Positions 1-9,292 of a DNA stretch of 64,000 bases are shown here, piece after piece. Source of the DNA: JANXXV01 sp040002435 (GTDB taxonomy: Bacteria > Acidobacteriota > Terriglobia > Bryobacterales > Bryobacteraceae); NCBI GenBank assembly GCA_040002435.1, contig JBDUEM010000004.1:1-64000 (forward strand), in the 5' to 3' direction. The position numbers and the translations under genes were made by a program. The notes beneath the pieces are model-generated. The model was not told the DNA's origin, made no database searches, and saw nothing but the letters and a program-made list of their open reading frames with translations. Within the stretch, counting starts at the first letter, position 1. Each line of letters opens with the position of its first letter.

Positions 1-297
1 AGCGAAGGCAATCCATGGATTGCGGACTGGCAGGAGAACCATCGTAATTCGTTCATCCCCTGGAGCGGCGGAGTGGTGGCGCGTGGCATTGAATTCGGAA
101 CATCGCCGTTCGATGAAGGGCTGCACAAGAGCGTGGAGCGCGGTTCGCTCTTTGACACGCCGTCCTACCGCTGGATTGGCGCCGGGCGCAAGATCAAGAC
201 GGAGTTCACGATATTCCTCGCAGAAATTCCGCAAGGTTTTCCAGGTGTGAAGGATGTGACCGTAGTGAACGGGATTCCCAAGGTGGTCTCTAAATAA
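1..297 (+). CDS. C-terminal part of an unidentified protein (5' end outside window)
   Basis: The reading frame is open from the first base and ends at TAA 295-297, giving the last 98 residues. The visible piece is rich in Gly, aromatic and charged residues, with segments such as IPWSGGVVARGIEFG and SYRWIGAGRKIKTEFTIFL, which look like beta-strands of a sugar-epimerase-like or other beta-sandwich fold. I do not recognise the family. It ends 1 base before the next ATG, so it is probably cotranscribed with the beta-propeller protein that follows. No function is assigned. Confidence 0.6.
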   Translation, partial: SEGNPWIADWQENHRNSFIPWSGGVVARGIEFGTSPFDEGLHKSVERGSLFDTPSYRWIGAGRKIKTEFTIFLAEIPQGFPGVKDVTVVNGIPKVVSK

Positions 298-298
298 G

Positions 299-1306
299 AT
301 GACACGCAGAAGATTTGTGAAAGCCAGTGTGGCCGCACCGGCGATTCTCGGGGCTCAGGATAAGTCGGGCGCCAGGCGGCCGGTCATCGGTAGCGGCGAA
401 CATACGTACGAAGTTTTCCATGACTGGGGCGAGTTGCCCGCCCACATCAAGTACGGAAATACCCATGGCGTTTGTGAAGATTCGCAGGGGCACCTGTACA
501 TTCACCACACCGTTCACAAGACCAGCCAAAGTCCCGATGCCATGGTCGTGTTCGACGAGAAAGGAAAGTTCGTCAGATCCTGGGGCGCTGATTACCGCGA
601 GGGCGCGCACGGCCTTCACATCCGAAAAGAAGGCAGCACGGAGTATCTGTATCTCTGCGACATCAACCGCCACATCGTAGTCAAAACCACACTAAGCGGT
701 GAAGTGGTGCTGACATTGGGGTATCCGGAAGCAGCGGCGCCATACCAGGCGAAAATTCCCTACACGCCCACAAACCTGGCGGTCGCGCCTAATGGCGACA
801 TCTACGTCGGCGACGGCTATGGTTCCAGCTACGTGAATCAGTACGACAGCACAGGCCGCTACATCCGGACGTTTGGCGGCATGGGCAGCGAAGCCGGACA
901 GCTCAATCAGCCGCACGGCATCTGGATGGATACGCGCGGTCCGGAGCCGGTTCTCACTGTCGCGGACCGTAGAAACTATCGCATTCAAACGTTCACGTTG
1001 GACGGAAAGCACATCGGCTTTGCGCCGGGCTTGCGCTATCCGTGCCATTTTCACGTTCGCGGCCAGTTGATGGTAGTGCCTGAACTGGAGGCACGCGTCA
1101 GCATTCTGGACGCGAAGAATGCGATCATCGCGCACTTCGGCCAGGGGCCGGACAACTTTCGCGAGGTGAGGTTGCTGGACCGTTCCGCCTTCGTGCCCGG
1201 ACAGTTTGTGGCGCCGCACGGGGCATGCTTCGATCACGCCGGGAATATCTTCGTCGTGGAGTGGGTGGAAGTGGGCCGCGTTACGAAATTGCGCAAGATT
1301 ACTTAA
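299..1306 (+). CDS. Exported NHL-repeat (six-bladed beta-propeller) protein
   Basis: This 335-residue protein begins with MTRRRFVKASVAAPAILG, a twin-arginine-like signal, so it is probably exported folded. The body carries repeated propeller blades with the NHL pattern: HGVCEDSQGHLYI near residue 58, NLAVAPNGDIYVGD near 158, QPHGIWMDTRGPEPVLTVAD near 203 and APHGACFDHAGNIFVVEW near 303. NHL propellers of this type resemble the lyase half of peptidylglycine amidating enzymes and often act as binding platforms; no catalytic residues can be assigned here. The ATG follows the upstream stop by 1 base, suggesting cotranscription. The fold is sure; the ligand is unknown. Confidence 0.8.
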   Translation: MTRRRFVKASVAAPAILGAQDKSGARRPVIGSGEHTYEVFHDWGELPAHIKYGNTHGVCEDSQGHLYIHHTVHKTSQSPDAMVVFDEKGKFVRSWGADYREGAHGLHIRKEGSTEYLYLCDINRHIVVKTTLSGEVVLTLGYPEAAAPYQAKIPYTPTNLAVAPNGDIYVGDGYGSSYVNQYDSTGRYIRTFGGMGSEAGQLNQPHGIWMDTRGPEPVLTVADRRNYRIQTFTLDGKHIGFAPGLRYPCHFHVRGQLMVVPELEARVSILDAKNAIIAHFGQGPDNFREVRLLDRSAFVPGQFVAPHGACFDHAGNIFVVEWVEVGRVTKLRKIT

Positions 1307-1415
1307 CCGTGTCAAAGTGCCTGCGTCGGCCATGGGGGTCCAACCCACAGGACGGTGGTTGTATGAAACAGCGGTGCCGCACGTGGCATGGCTTGTATAC
1401 TAATTACTAACCTCC

Positions 1416-3161
1416 ATGTCCGCCTTTTGCCTGATGATCGTGGCCGTTTGGGTACTTGGTGGACCGCTTGCGGCTTTCGCCGCGCCCAAGACAGCGGAAA
1501 CGCCCAGCGAACCGAAGCTCACATCTGCCTACCCTTTCACAGGACAACGCGGGACTACTTTCACGGCGATTATCCGAGGGACCGGCTTGCGCGGCGCAAC
1601 CACCGTTTTCTCGAAAACCGCGCCTTTCACTACGGCCATTGAAGGTATTGAAACCGAACCCGTCGAGGACGTGAAACCTTCGGCAAAGCCGAAGGCGCCC
1701 ATCGAGTTGGTCCGAGTCAAAATCCAAATCGACGCGGCTGCGAAAGCGGGTCGATATCCCATCCGCCTGATCACACCAGCCGGCATCTCGAACGCAATTC
1801 CGATCGCCGTGATTGATCACCCGGTAACGGATGAGCCTGCGCCATCGCATGAAACACCCGACACGGCAGTTGTCATCAGCAAGCTTCCGGCAGCGCTGAA
1901 CGGACGGATTGCACAGCGCGGCGAAACTGATTACTACGCATTTCATGCCGACGCCGGAGAGACAGTCACGTTCGAAGTTTTCTCCGGACTGCCCTCAACC
2001 GGAGCCGCCGGCGGCAACGCTAACGGATTCGATCCTTCGCTTTCGATTTATGAGCGGTCAGGAAGCTGGTTCGATCCAAAACGCGTGAACCGCATCGCCT
2101 TCAACGACGAGCCGCTCTGGGTACTCGGCAAAGGTACCGATGCTTACCTCGTGCAGCGGTTCGAGAAGGCAGGCGAATACCTGGTCCGTGTGGAAGCTTT
2201 CTCTGGCCAGGGTGGTCTCGATTACGGCTACCACTTGAAGGTCGCGACTGGCGAGGCGCCGCAAGAGCGTAGCTCCCCAGGCAAAAATTGGGCGGAACGA
2301 AAATATGAGCGCGCACTTTCGACGGACCGTCTGAACGATCTTGCAGAGCGCGGCGGAAAAGCGCGCGATCAGGCGAAGATTGAAACTTACCGTACCTCCG
2401 TGGCGCCCGCTTCCTCCGCGCCCATGTTCCGTCTTCCGGGTACTCTGGAAGGCGCCATCACCCAACCCGGAGAAGCGCAGCGCTCAAAGTTTCACCTGGA
2501 CGGTCCGCAGGATATCGCTATTGAAATAGAGACGCCCACCTCCGCGCCCCCGTTGTTCAACCCCATCGTGCGGCTGCTGAATGCCGCAGGGGAAGAAGTC
2601 GCAACCAATGTTTTCGCCGGCCGCGGCTTATGTACCGGGGAGCTGAATAAATCACTACAAGCCAAGGTGATTGTGCCGCTTCGCGACGCCGGCGACTATA
2701 CCGTTGAGGTTCGTGAAACCACCGCCGATCTTGCAAGCCCGGAATTCCGGTATCGCGTGCTGGTGCGGCCGCAGATCGCCCATCTCGGAGATGTCAAAAT
2801 AGAAGAAGATAAGGTAAACGTGTCGCCCGGTGACGCGAAATCGGTTCGGGTGGTTTTCGACCGGGAAGAAGATTACCGGGGCGCAGTGGCGGTGACGGCC
2901 GAGTCGCTTCCGCCTGGCGTGCAGGCGTTGGCTGGAGCAGATTTTGAACCGGACAAGGATCCTCCGTTGCATCCGGGAAAACGTGAGCGCTACGTACCGC
3001 GCAACGAGCGTTTGGTAGTAGTGTTTACCGCATCACCAGATGCGGCGTTGACGGCGCAGCCGCAATTGGTGCGGCTGGTTGTTCGTCCGATTGTCGATGG
3101 AAAACCGGGGGCTATCGTTAGCATGAAAGAGATTCCTTTAATGGTGGTGGCTAAACCGTGA
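1416..3161 (+). CDS. Exported PPC-domain (bacterial pre-peptidase C-terminal) protein
   Basis: The 581-residue product starts with a Sec-type signal (MSAFCLMIVAVWVLGGPLAAFA). A TIG/IPT-like strand set follows around residues 33-75 (YPFTGQRGTTFTAIIRGTGL). A PPC-like domain around residues 150-280 has the usual pattern of GRIAQRGETDYYAFHADAGE then long beta-strands ending EKAGEYLVRVEAF, and a second copy lies near residues 340-440. No peptidase domain is present, so this is a carrier or scaffold rather than an enzyme. It is the first gene of a tight run; the next start overlaps its stop (GTGA at 3158-3161). This gene type commonly sits beside DUF1549/DUF1553 and DUF1501 genes in Planctomycetes and Acidobacteria. 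Confidence 0.8.
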   Translation: MSAFCLMIVAVWVLGGPLAAFAAPKTAETPSEPKLTSAYPFTGQRGTTFTAIIRGTGLRGATTVFSKTAPFTTAIEGIETEPVEDVKPSAKPKAPIELVRVKIQIDAAAKAGRYPIRLITPAGISNAIPIAVIDHPVTDEPAPSHETPDTAVVISKLPAALNGRIAQRGETDYYAFHADAGETVTFEVFSGLPSTGAAGGNANGFDPSLSIYERSGSWFDPKRVNRIAFNDEPLWVLGKGTDAYLVQRFEKAGEYLVRVEAFSGQGGLDYGYHLKVATGEAPQERSSPGKNWAERKYERALSTDRLNDLAERGGKARDQAKIETYRTSVAPASSAPMFRLPGTLEGAITQPGEAQRSKFHLDGPQDIAIEIETPTSAPPLFNPIVRLLNAAGEEVATNVFAGRGLCTGELNKSLQAKVIVPLRDAGDYTVEVRETTADLASPEFRYRVLVRPQIAHLGDVKIEEDKVNVSPGDAKSVRVVFDREEDYRGAVAVTAESLPPGVQALAGADFEPDKDPPLHPGKRERYVPRNERLVVVFTASPDAALTAQPQLVRLVVRPIVDGKPGAIVSMKEIPLMVVAKP

Positions 3162-5665
3162 GAATGGTCTGCCTGTCGATGTTCGTAATTCCGGCGGTTT
3201 GCTGCCTGGCGGCGCCGCAGGCCGTATCGCTAAAAACCATTCCCGCGAAAGTGACGCTGCAGTATGCCGGGGCCCAGCAGCAATTCGTTGCGATTGCGAA
3301 CTACGCGGACGGCACCACGCACGACGTGACGGATACGGTCGAGTGGCGGTTGTCGAATCCGGCGCTGGCAGAACTGATCGGATCCGCTCGCATTGCCGCG
3401 GCCGCAGACGGCGATTTAACCGTCACCGCCGTGTTGGCCAAAGGTGTTGAAGCCCACTCCGCGGTACAGGTGAAAGGCTCCGCACAGGCTCGTCCGTTCA
3501 GCTTCACGCAGGAGATCGGCGGAATTCTCACCAAGCGCGGCTGCAATCAGGCTGCCTGCCACGGCGGTGTCAAAGGTCGCGGCGGCCTCAAGCTTTCCGC
3601 GAACGCGCTGTACCCCAAAGACGATTACGAGTGGATCACGAAGGGCGGCACCTATCAGGTGTTGACTGCGGAGGTAAAAGGCGAACGCATTCCGCGCATC
3701 GACCTTAAGAATCCCGAACAGAGCTTGCTGTTGACCAAGCCGACCATGATCAAACCTCATGGCGGGGGCAAGCGGCTGGAGAAGGATTCGGAAGATTACA
3801 AGGCCATTCTCACCTGGGTAAAGAGCGGAGCCCCGTTTGGCGCTGAGGACAGCGGCAAAGCACCAAAGCTGGCGCGTCTGGACGTGTTTCCGCCACTCGC
3901 CGCCATGGCGGTGGATGGACAACACCATCTGCTGGTCACAGCTGTCTTCACAGATGGCCACACGGAAGACTATACGCACCAGGTGCTTTATTCCAGCAAC
4001 AATGCGGACGTCGCCACCGTGACTGCGGAAGGCGTCATCAGCGGCAAGAGATTAGGTGAGACGGCGATTCTGGTCCGCGGAGCGGGACAGGTTGCCAGTG
4101 CCGGTGCGGGAGTAATTGGTCCCCCGATTTCGAACTACCCCGAAGTGGCCCGCGGAAACTTTATCGACGAGGCGGTCTTCACAAAGCTGAAGAACTTCCA
4201 CATCATTCCGTCTGAACTTGCCGATGATGCCGCGTTTCTGCGGCGTGTCTGTCTGGATCTGACAGGAACCGTGCCGCCGCCGGAACGGGTACGGCAGTTC
4301 ATTGCAAGCAAGGATGCACGGAAGCGCGAGAAGGTGATCGATGCGCTGATCGGCTCGCCTGAGTTCGTGGATTACTGGACGTTCCGCTTCTCCGATATTT
4401 TTCGCGTTGCCATTTTCGCCAACGGCCTGACTCCGAAATGGAGTCAAAAATATTGGGAGTGGATTCGCAACAACGTTGAGACAAACCGGCCTTACGATGA
4501 GGTGGCCCGCGAGCGTATTTCAGCAGAGGGTTATGGTCCGGCTTCGCGGCACTTCCTTCCCTATAACCAGGTGGGCGCGCCGAACGATGTGATGGCCGAA
4601 GAGGTTCGGGTCTTCCTGGGGCGCCGTTTGGATTGCGCGCAGTGCCACAATCACCCGTACGAAAATTGGAGTCAGGACCAGTTCTGGGGCATGGCGGCGT
4701 TCTTTTCGCGCGTCTTCAAGATGGGACCCGTGGTCTTCGACCATCCGTCGAACATGGACCTCAGTTCCAAGGACGTGAACGGCAGCATCCAACTTCTGCA
4801 TCCCCGCACGAAAGCGGTGGTGCTACCCGCCTTGCTGGATGGCTCGCCGGCTAACCTGACGCCGGAATCGAATCCCCGCAAGGAACTGGCGCGATGGATG
4901 ACAGCCAGTCCCTACTTTGCCGAAGCCGCGGCGAATCGCATCTGGGGGCAATTCTTCGGAAGAGGGATTGTGGACCCCGTGGACGATTTCCGCTCCACGA
5001 ATCCGCCCACGCATCCGGAATTACTCGCCGCTCTGGCCGCCGATTTCCGCGAACATGACTACGATTTGCGCCACCTGATGAAGACGATCGTGATGTCTCG
5101 CACCTACCAACTGGCGCGATCGACGAATGCCACTAACAGCGACGACGTGGTGAACTATTCGCATGCGCTCCCGCGGCCGCTGGATGCGGAGGTGCTGCTG
5201 GATGCGATGGTGGACTCCACCGGAATTCAGGAGATTTTCTCCACCGCGGTCGCTGATGGTTCGTCGGTGGGTCAAGCGCCGGTGGGTACGCGCGCTATCA
5301 ATCTGAAAGATCCCGATATGTTCTTCTCGCGATTCCTGGAGTTGTACGGGCGTCCGAATCGCGGTGCAATTCCGGAGCGCAGCATCCATCCGAATTTGGG
5401 CCAGGCGCTGCACATGCTCGCCGGATCCACCTACGCCGACCGCCTGAGTGCGAAGGACAGCCGGCTTGCGCGCCTGCTGCAGTCCGGCGCATCGGACGCG
5501 AAGATCTTCGAAGAATTCTATCTGGCTGCTTATGGCCGCTTCCCTGCCCCGGACGAGATTCAGGACTTGGAAAAAACGCTGGCGAAGCGCAATGATCGCG
5601 AAGCCGGCCTGCGCGAATTTGTCTGGGCATTGACCAGTTCCCGCGAGTTTGCGGAAAATCATTAG
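3158..5665 (+). CDS. Exported DUF1549/DUF1553 protein with cytochrome-like motifs
   Basis: The product has 835 residues from GTG 3158; an ATG at 3164 is an alternative start. After a signal peptide, two Ig-like segments (about 25-110 and 235-310) surround a Planctomycete-cytochrome-type region with CNQAACHG at 129-136, where CX4CH replaces the usual CX2CH. DUF1549 spans about 330-540 (FLRRVCLDLTGTVPPPERV) and contains a canonical CAQCH at 493-497. DUF1553 follows at about 570-830 (RKELARWMTASPYFAEAAANRIWGQF is its start, and it includes MSRTYQLA). The family is known for exported heme proteins of unknown substrate, often paired with DUF1501 proteins, as here. Heme attachment at the CX4CH site is not certain. 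It is translationally coupled to the gene upstream. Confidence 0.9.
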   Translation: MRMVCLSMFVIPAVCCLAAPQAVSLKTIPAKVTLQYAGAQQQFVAIANYADGTTHDVTDTVEWRLSNPALAELIGSARIAAAADGDLTVTAVLAKGVEAHSAVQVKGSAQARPFSFTQEIGGILTKRGCNQAACHGGVKGRGGLKLSANALYPKDDYEWITKGGTYQVLTAEVKGERIPRIDLKNPEQSLLLTKPTMIKPHGGGKRLEKDSEDYKAILTWVKSGAPFGAEDSGKAPKLARLDVFPPLAAMAVDGQHHLLVTAVFTDGHTEDYTHQVLYSSNNADVATVTAEGVISGKRLGETAILVRGAGQVASAGAGVIGPPISNYPEVARGNFIDEAVFTKLKNFHIIPSELADDAAFLRRVCLDLTGTVPPPERVRQFIASKDARKREKVIDALIGSPEFVDYWTFRFSDIFRVAIFANGLTPKWSQKYWEWIRNNVETNRPYDEVARERISAEGYGPASRHFLPYNQVGAPNDVMAEEVRVFLGRRLDCAQCHNHPYENWSQDQFWGMAAFFSRVFKMGPVVFDHPSNMDLSSKDVNGSIQLLHPRTKAVVLPALLDGSPANLTPESNPRKELARWMTASPYFAEAAANRIWGQFFGRGIVDPVDDFRSTNPPTHPELLAALAADFREHDYDLRHLMKTIVMSRTYQLARSTNATNSDDVVNYSHALPRPLDAEVLLDAMVDSTGIQEIFSTAVADGSSVGQAPVGTRAINLKDPDMFFSRFLELYGRPNRGAIPERSIHPNLGQALHMLAGSTYADRLSAKDSRLARLLQSGASDAKIFEEFYLAAYGRFPAPDEIQDLEKTLAKRNDREAGLREFVWALTSSREFAENH

Positions 5666-5676
5666 GAGGAGGAGAA

Positions 5677-6978
5677 ATGGCACATAACAATTCACGCCGC
5701 GATTTTCTGAGTGCGGGTTCCCTCGGGTTTCTCGGGCTAACGCTCAGCGAATATCTGCAGGCCGCCGCGGTCTCGCAGCCGTTCAAGCCTACCGCGACCT
5801 CCGTCATTCTCTTCTGGCTCGAAGGCGGCCCAAGTCACATTGACACCTGGGACCCGAAGGGCAACAGCAACTTCAAACCGATCTCAACCAACGTGGCGGG
5901 CATTCAGGTCTCCGAACTGCTGCCGAAGATCTCCAAGAAGATGGACAAGCTGGCACTGATCCGGTCCATGCACACCCGCGGTAACGATCATCCGCAGGCC
6001 ACGCACTACGTCATCACGGGCCATGAAGTAAACCCGGCGATGCAGTTCCCCAGCGTCGGCTCCATCATCACCAAGGAACTCGGCGCGCGCAACGCTGTGC
6101 CTGCCCACGTACTGGTGCCGAAGTGGGACAAAGGCCGGCAGTACGAAGACTATTTCCGCGCGTCGTTTCTGGGCGGCGATTACGATCCGATGTGTATTCC
6201 GGACCCCAGCCGTCCCGACTTTCAGGTGACAGACCTCAGCCTTCCGAAATCAGTGTCGCAGGCCTCGGTGGAAAGCCGGTCGGCGTTTCTGAATGTGGTG
6301 GACCGCCATTACCGGGCACTCAACGATACGGCTGACCATGCAAATGTGGACGCCTTCACGGCGCAGGCTTGGAAGATGATCCTTACGCCCGCGGTCCGCG
6401 ATGCGTTCGATCTTTCCAAGGAGAGCGACAAAACCAAGGATCGCTACGGCAGAGATCCCATCGGCCAGTCGGCGCTGCTGGCCCGGCGGTTAGTGGAGGC
6501 GGGCAGCAGGTTCGTAACCGCCGCGGGTTATCACAGCGGTTCCTGGGATACCCACAGCGATAACGATAAGTCTCACCGGGACCGTCTGGCTCCGCCGCTT
6601 GACCGCACTCTGACTGCTTTGATCGACGATCTGGATGAGCGCGGATTGCTAGCCAGTACAATCGTGATTGCCATGGGCGAGTTCGGCCGCACGCCCGTGA
6701 TCAATCCCAACCTGGGCCGCGATCACTGGCCAAACTGCTGGTCGATGGCGATTACCGGCGGCGGCATCAAGACCGGGCAGGTGGTCGGATCGAGCGACGA
6801 CAAGGGCTATAACGTAGCCAGCCGCGTGGTCACCATGGGCGATCTCTATGCGACCATTTACAAGGCCCTCGGCATCGACTGGCGTAAGGAGCTGATGAGC
6901 CCCATTGGCAGGCCCATCAAGATCGCGAATTCCCTCGATGACCGCACGGGTGAGCCAATTTCAGAACTGCTCGGATAG
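5677..6978 (+). CDS. DUF1501 domain-containing exported protein
   Basis: The 433-residue product starts after a very strong ribosome-binding site (AGGAGGAGGAG, 5664-5674) 11 bases after the DUF1549/DUF1553 stop. SRRDFLSAGSLGFLGLTLSE at the N-terminus is a twin-arginine signal, which fits export of a folded metalloprotein. DUF1501 hallmarks are visible: WLEGGPSHIDTWDPKG near residue 48, MHTRGNDHPQATHYVITGH near 98, and GEFGRTPVINPNLGRDHWP near 330. The domain belongs to the alkaline phosphatase/sulfatase-like fold; the His/Asp metal ligands are present but the substrate is unknown. Its pairing with DUF1549/DUF1553 is a long-standing genomic association in Planctomycetes and Solibacter-type bacteria. 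Confidence 0.92.
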   Translation: MAHNNSRRDFLSAGSLGFLGLTLSEYLQAAAVSQPFKPTATSVILFWLEGGPSHIDTWDPKGNSNFKPISTNVAGIQVSELLPKISKKMDKLALIRSMHTRGNDHPQATHYVITGHEVNPAMQFPSVGSIITKELGARNAVPAHVLVPKWDKGRQYEDYFRASFLGGDYDPMCIPDPSRPDFQVTDLSLPKSVSQASVESRSAFLNVVDRHYRALNDTADHANVDAFTAQAWKMILTPAVRDAFDLSKESDKTKDRYGRDPIGQSALLARRLVEAGSRFVTAAGYHSGSWDTHSDNDKSHRDRLAPPLDRTLTALIDDLDERGLLASTIVIAMGEFGRTPVINPNLGRDHWPNCWSMAITGGGIKTGQVVGSSDDKGYNVASRVVTMGDLYATIYKALGIDWRKELMSPIGRPIKIANSLDDRTGEPISELLG

Positions 6979-6980
6979 TC

Positions 6981-9287
6981 ATGCGTCGTCTGACGGCCGC
7001 GTTAGCCGTACTCTTATCGTCTGCTGCTGCTTCCGCCCAGACGGCCCCTGAAAAGGAATACGCCAGGCTTTGCACGGGCTGCCACGGCGAAGGCGCTACA
7101 GGAACCGAACGCGGGCCCGCACTGGTCAACAGCCGCACGCTCCGCAATCGTTCGGAAGAACAGATCCGTACCTTGATCAAGACAGGTACGCCCGGCGGTA
7201 TGCCTGCCTTCGCGCTTCCCGATGAGCAGTTGCACTCGCTTGCCGCATGGGTGCATTCGCTGAACGCGTCTGCCTACGACATCAAACCAGCTGGCGACGT
7301 CCACGCAGGGGAGCAGTTCTTCTTCGGAAAGGGACAGTGCAATACCTGCCACATGGTACGCGGGCGCGGCACTGCGAATGGTCCAGATCTTTCCAACATC
7401 GGCCGGCAACTGACGCTGCGCGACATCGAACAACTGCTGGACAATCCAAAAACTTTGACCGGCAAGCGTTCCTCGTCCTCCTGTCCTGGCTGGGCTTTTT
7501 GCCCTCACGACCCCTGGGGCGTAGTGAACGTCCGCCTGCGCAACGGATCAACCCTGAGAGGATTCGCGCGAGGCCAGGGCAAGCACGATTTGCAGTTGCA
7601 AACCTTCGACGGTAAGATCCATCTATTGGCAGAAAGTGAGTATCAAAGTATTACGCGGGAAGATAAGCCGTACATGCCGGCTCTGCAATCGTCCCCGCAA
7701 GAGCGCACGGACCTGCTGGCCTATCTGAGCCGGCTGGACGGCATCCCGGTGGGTCCGCTGCAGGACCCGTCCTCGCTAGCCGAAGCAATCGAACCCAAGC
7801 CAGGTGACTGGACCACCTATAACGGAAACCTCGGCGCCAATCGTTACAGCGCGCTGCATCAAATCAACACGGCCAATGCCGGACAGTTGCAATTACAGTG
7901 GTCGTATTCCATTCCCTACAACCTGTTGGAGACCACACCGTTGGTGGCGGATGGCGTCATGTACGTCACCGGCCCGAATCAGGTCTGCGCACTCGACTCC
8001 CGGTCCGGCCATGAGATCTGGTGTTATTCGCGTCCGCGCACCCAGGCAGGAACAATCGCCGGAGACGCCGCAAAGGGCGCTAATCGCGGCTCGGCGCTCC
8101 TGGGTGATCGTATCTTCTTCGCCACCGACAACGCACACCTCATCTGCCTCAACCGGCTGACCGGTGGACTCATGTGGGATGTAGTGGTCCCCGAGAAGCC
8201 CGGCCGTTACGGTTCCACCGCCGCGCCGCTGGTCGTCGGCGACCTGGTGATCACCGGAGTAGCTGGCGGCGATGAGGGTATCCGCGGTTTTATAGCGGCC
8301 TTCAAAGCCAGCACAGGCGCGCTGGCGTGGCGATTCTGGACGGTCCCCGCGCGCGGGGAGCCTGGATCGGAAACCTGGAAGGGGAGCGCCCTCGAAGTAG
8401 GCGGCGGTTCCACCTGGGTGACCGGCTCCTACGACGCCGAGACCGGGCTGCTGTTCTGGCCAACTGGAAATCCCTTTCCCGACACCGATGGCGATGAGCG
8501 CGGCGGTGACAATCTTTACACGAACTGCGTAGTCGCTCTCGACGTGAAGACGGGCAAGCTGCGTTGGTATTTCCAGTTCACGCCGCACGACCTGCACGAC
8601 TGGGATGCGACTGAGCCGCTGCTGGTGGTGAACGCACGCTTTCGCGGGCAGGAACGAAAGCTGCTGATGCAGGCAAATCGCAACGGTTTCTATTACGTTC
8701 TCGACCGCACGAACGGAAAACTGCTGCTGGGTGAGCCGTTCGTCAAGAAGCTGACGTGGGCCAGCGGCATTGGCGCGGATGGACGGCCGGTCCTGGTTGC
8801 CGGTAACGATCCGACGGCCATGGGCACGAAAACCTGTCCGGCGGTACGCGGCGCCACCAACTGGTACTCCACGTCATTCAGCCCCCTGACGAACCTCTTC
8901 TATGTAATGGCGGTGGAAGATTGCAACATCTACCGGCAGTCAAAGTTGGGAGGCTACGTTCCCTACAACGATCCGGCGGACCCGCCTTCGAAGGTCCTTC
9001 GTGCATTGAATGCAGAGACCGGGAAGATCGCCTGGGAAATTCCTCAGGTGGGCGCCCCTGAATCCAACTACTCTGGCGTCCTGACAACCGCCGGCGGCGT
9101 GCTCTTCTACGGCGAGACCGGCGGCGGCTTCGCGGCTGTGGAGGCCAAAACGGGGCGTCCGCTTTGGCATTTTGAGACGAACCAGGTGTGGAAGGCTTCG
9201 CCGATGACTTACACCGCAGCCGGACGTCAATACGTAGCCATCGCTTCGGGAGGGAACATTTTGTCGTTTGCCCTCCCGGCCAGGTAG
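6981..9287 (+). CDS. Di-heme cytochrome c fused to PQQ-type quinoprotein beta-propeller
   Basis: This 768-residue exported protein begins 2 bases after the DUF1501 stop. After a signal peptide (MRRLTAALAVLLSSAAASAQ) come two class I cytochrome c domains with CTGCH at 31-35 and CNTCH at 120-124; candidate axial Met residues lie in GGMPAFAL and KPYMPAL. The second heme domain contains an inserted strand region (GSTLRGFARGQGKHDLQ) like the Planctomycete heme-binding insert. From about residue 270 the quinoprotein propeller follows (WTTYNGNLGANRYSALHQI; HDLHDWDATEPLLVV), with WD-type blades to the C-terminus. Alcohol dehydrogenases of this class usually place the heme at the C-terminus; here hemes are N-terminal. 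No adjacent-Cys disulfide pair typical of methanol dehydrogenase is visible, so the cofactor is unproven. Confidence 0.85.
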   Translation: MRRLTAALAVLLSSAAASAQTAPEKEYARLCTGCHGEGATGTERGPALVNSRTLRNRSEEQIRTLIKTGTPGGMPAFALPDEQLHSLAAWVHSLNASAYDIKPAGDVHAGEQFFFGKGQCNTCHMVRGRGTANGPDLSNIGRQLTLRDIEQLLDNPKTLTGKRSSSSCPGWAFCPHDPWGVVNVRLRNGSTLRGFARGQGKHDLQLQTFDGKIHLLAESEYQSITREDKPYMPALQSSPQERTDLLAYLSRLDGIPVGPLQDPSSLAEAIEPKPGDWTTYNGNLGANRYSALHQINTANAGQLQLQWSYSIPYNLLETTPLVADGVMYVTGPNQVCALDSRSGHEIWCYSRPRTQAGTIAGDAAKGANRGSALLGDRIFFATDNAHLICLNRLTGGLMWDVVVPEKPGRYGSTAAPLVVGDLVITGVAGGDEGIRGFIAAFKASTGALAWRFWTVPARGEPGSETWKGSALEVGGGSTWVTGSYDAETGLLFWPTGNPFPDTDGDERGGDNLYTNCVVALDVKTGKLRWYFQFTPHDLHDWDATEPLLVVNARFRGQERKLLMQANRNGFYYVLDRTNGKLLLGEPFVKKLTWASGIGADGRPVLVAGNDPTAMGTKTCPAVRGATNWYSTSFSPLTNLFYVMAVEDCNIYRQSKLGGYVPYNDPADPPSKVLRALNAETGKIAWEIPQVGAPESNYSGVLTTAGGVLFYGETGGGFAAVEAKTGRPLWHFETNQVWKASPMTYTAAGRQYVAIASGGNILSFALPAR

Positions 9288-9292
9288 ACCCC

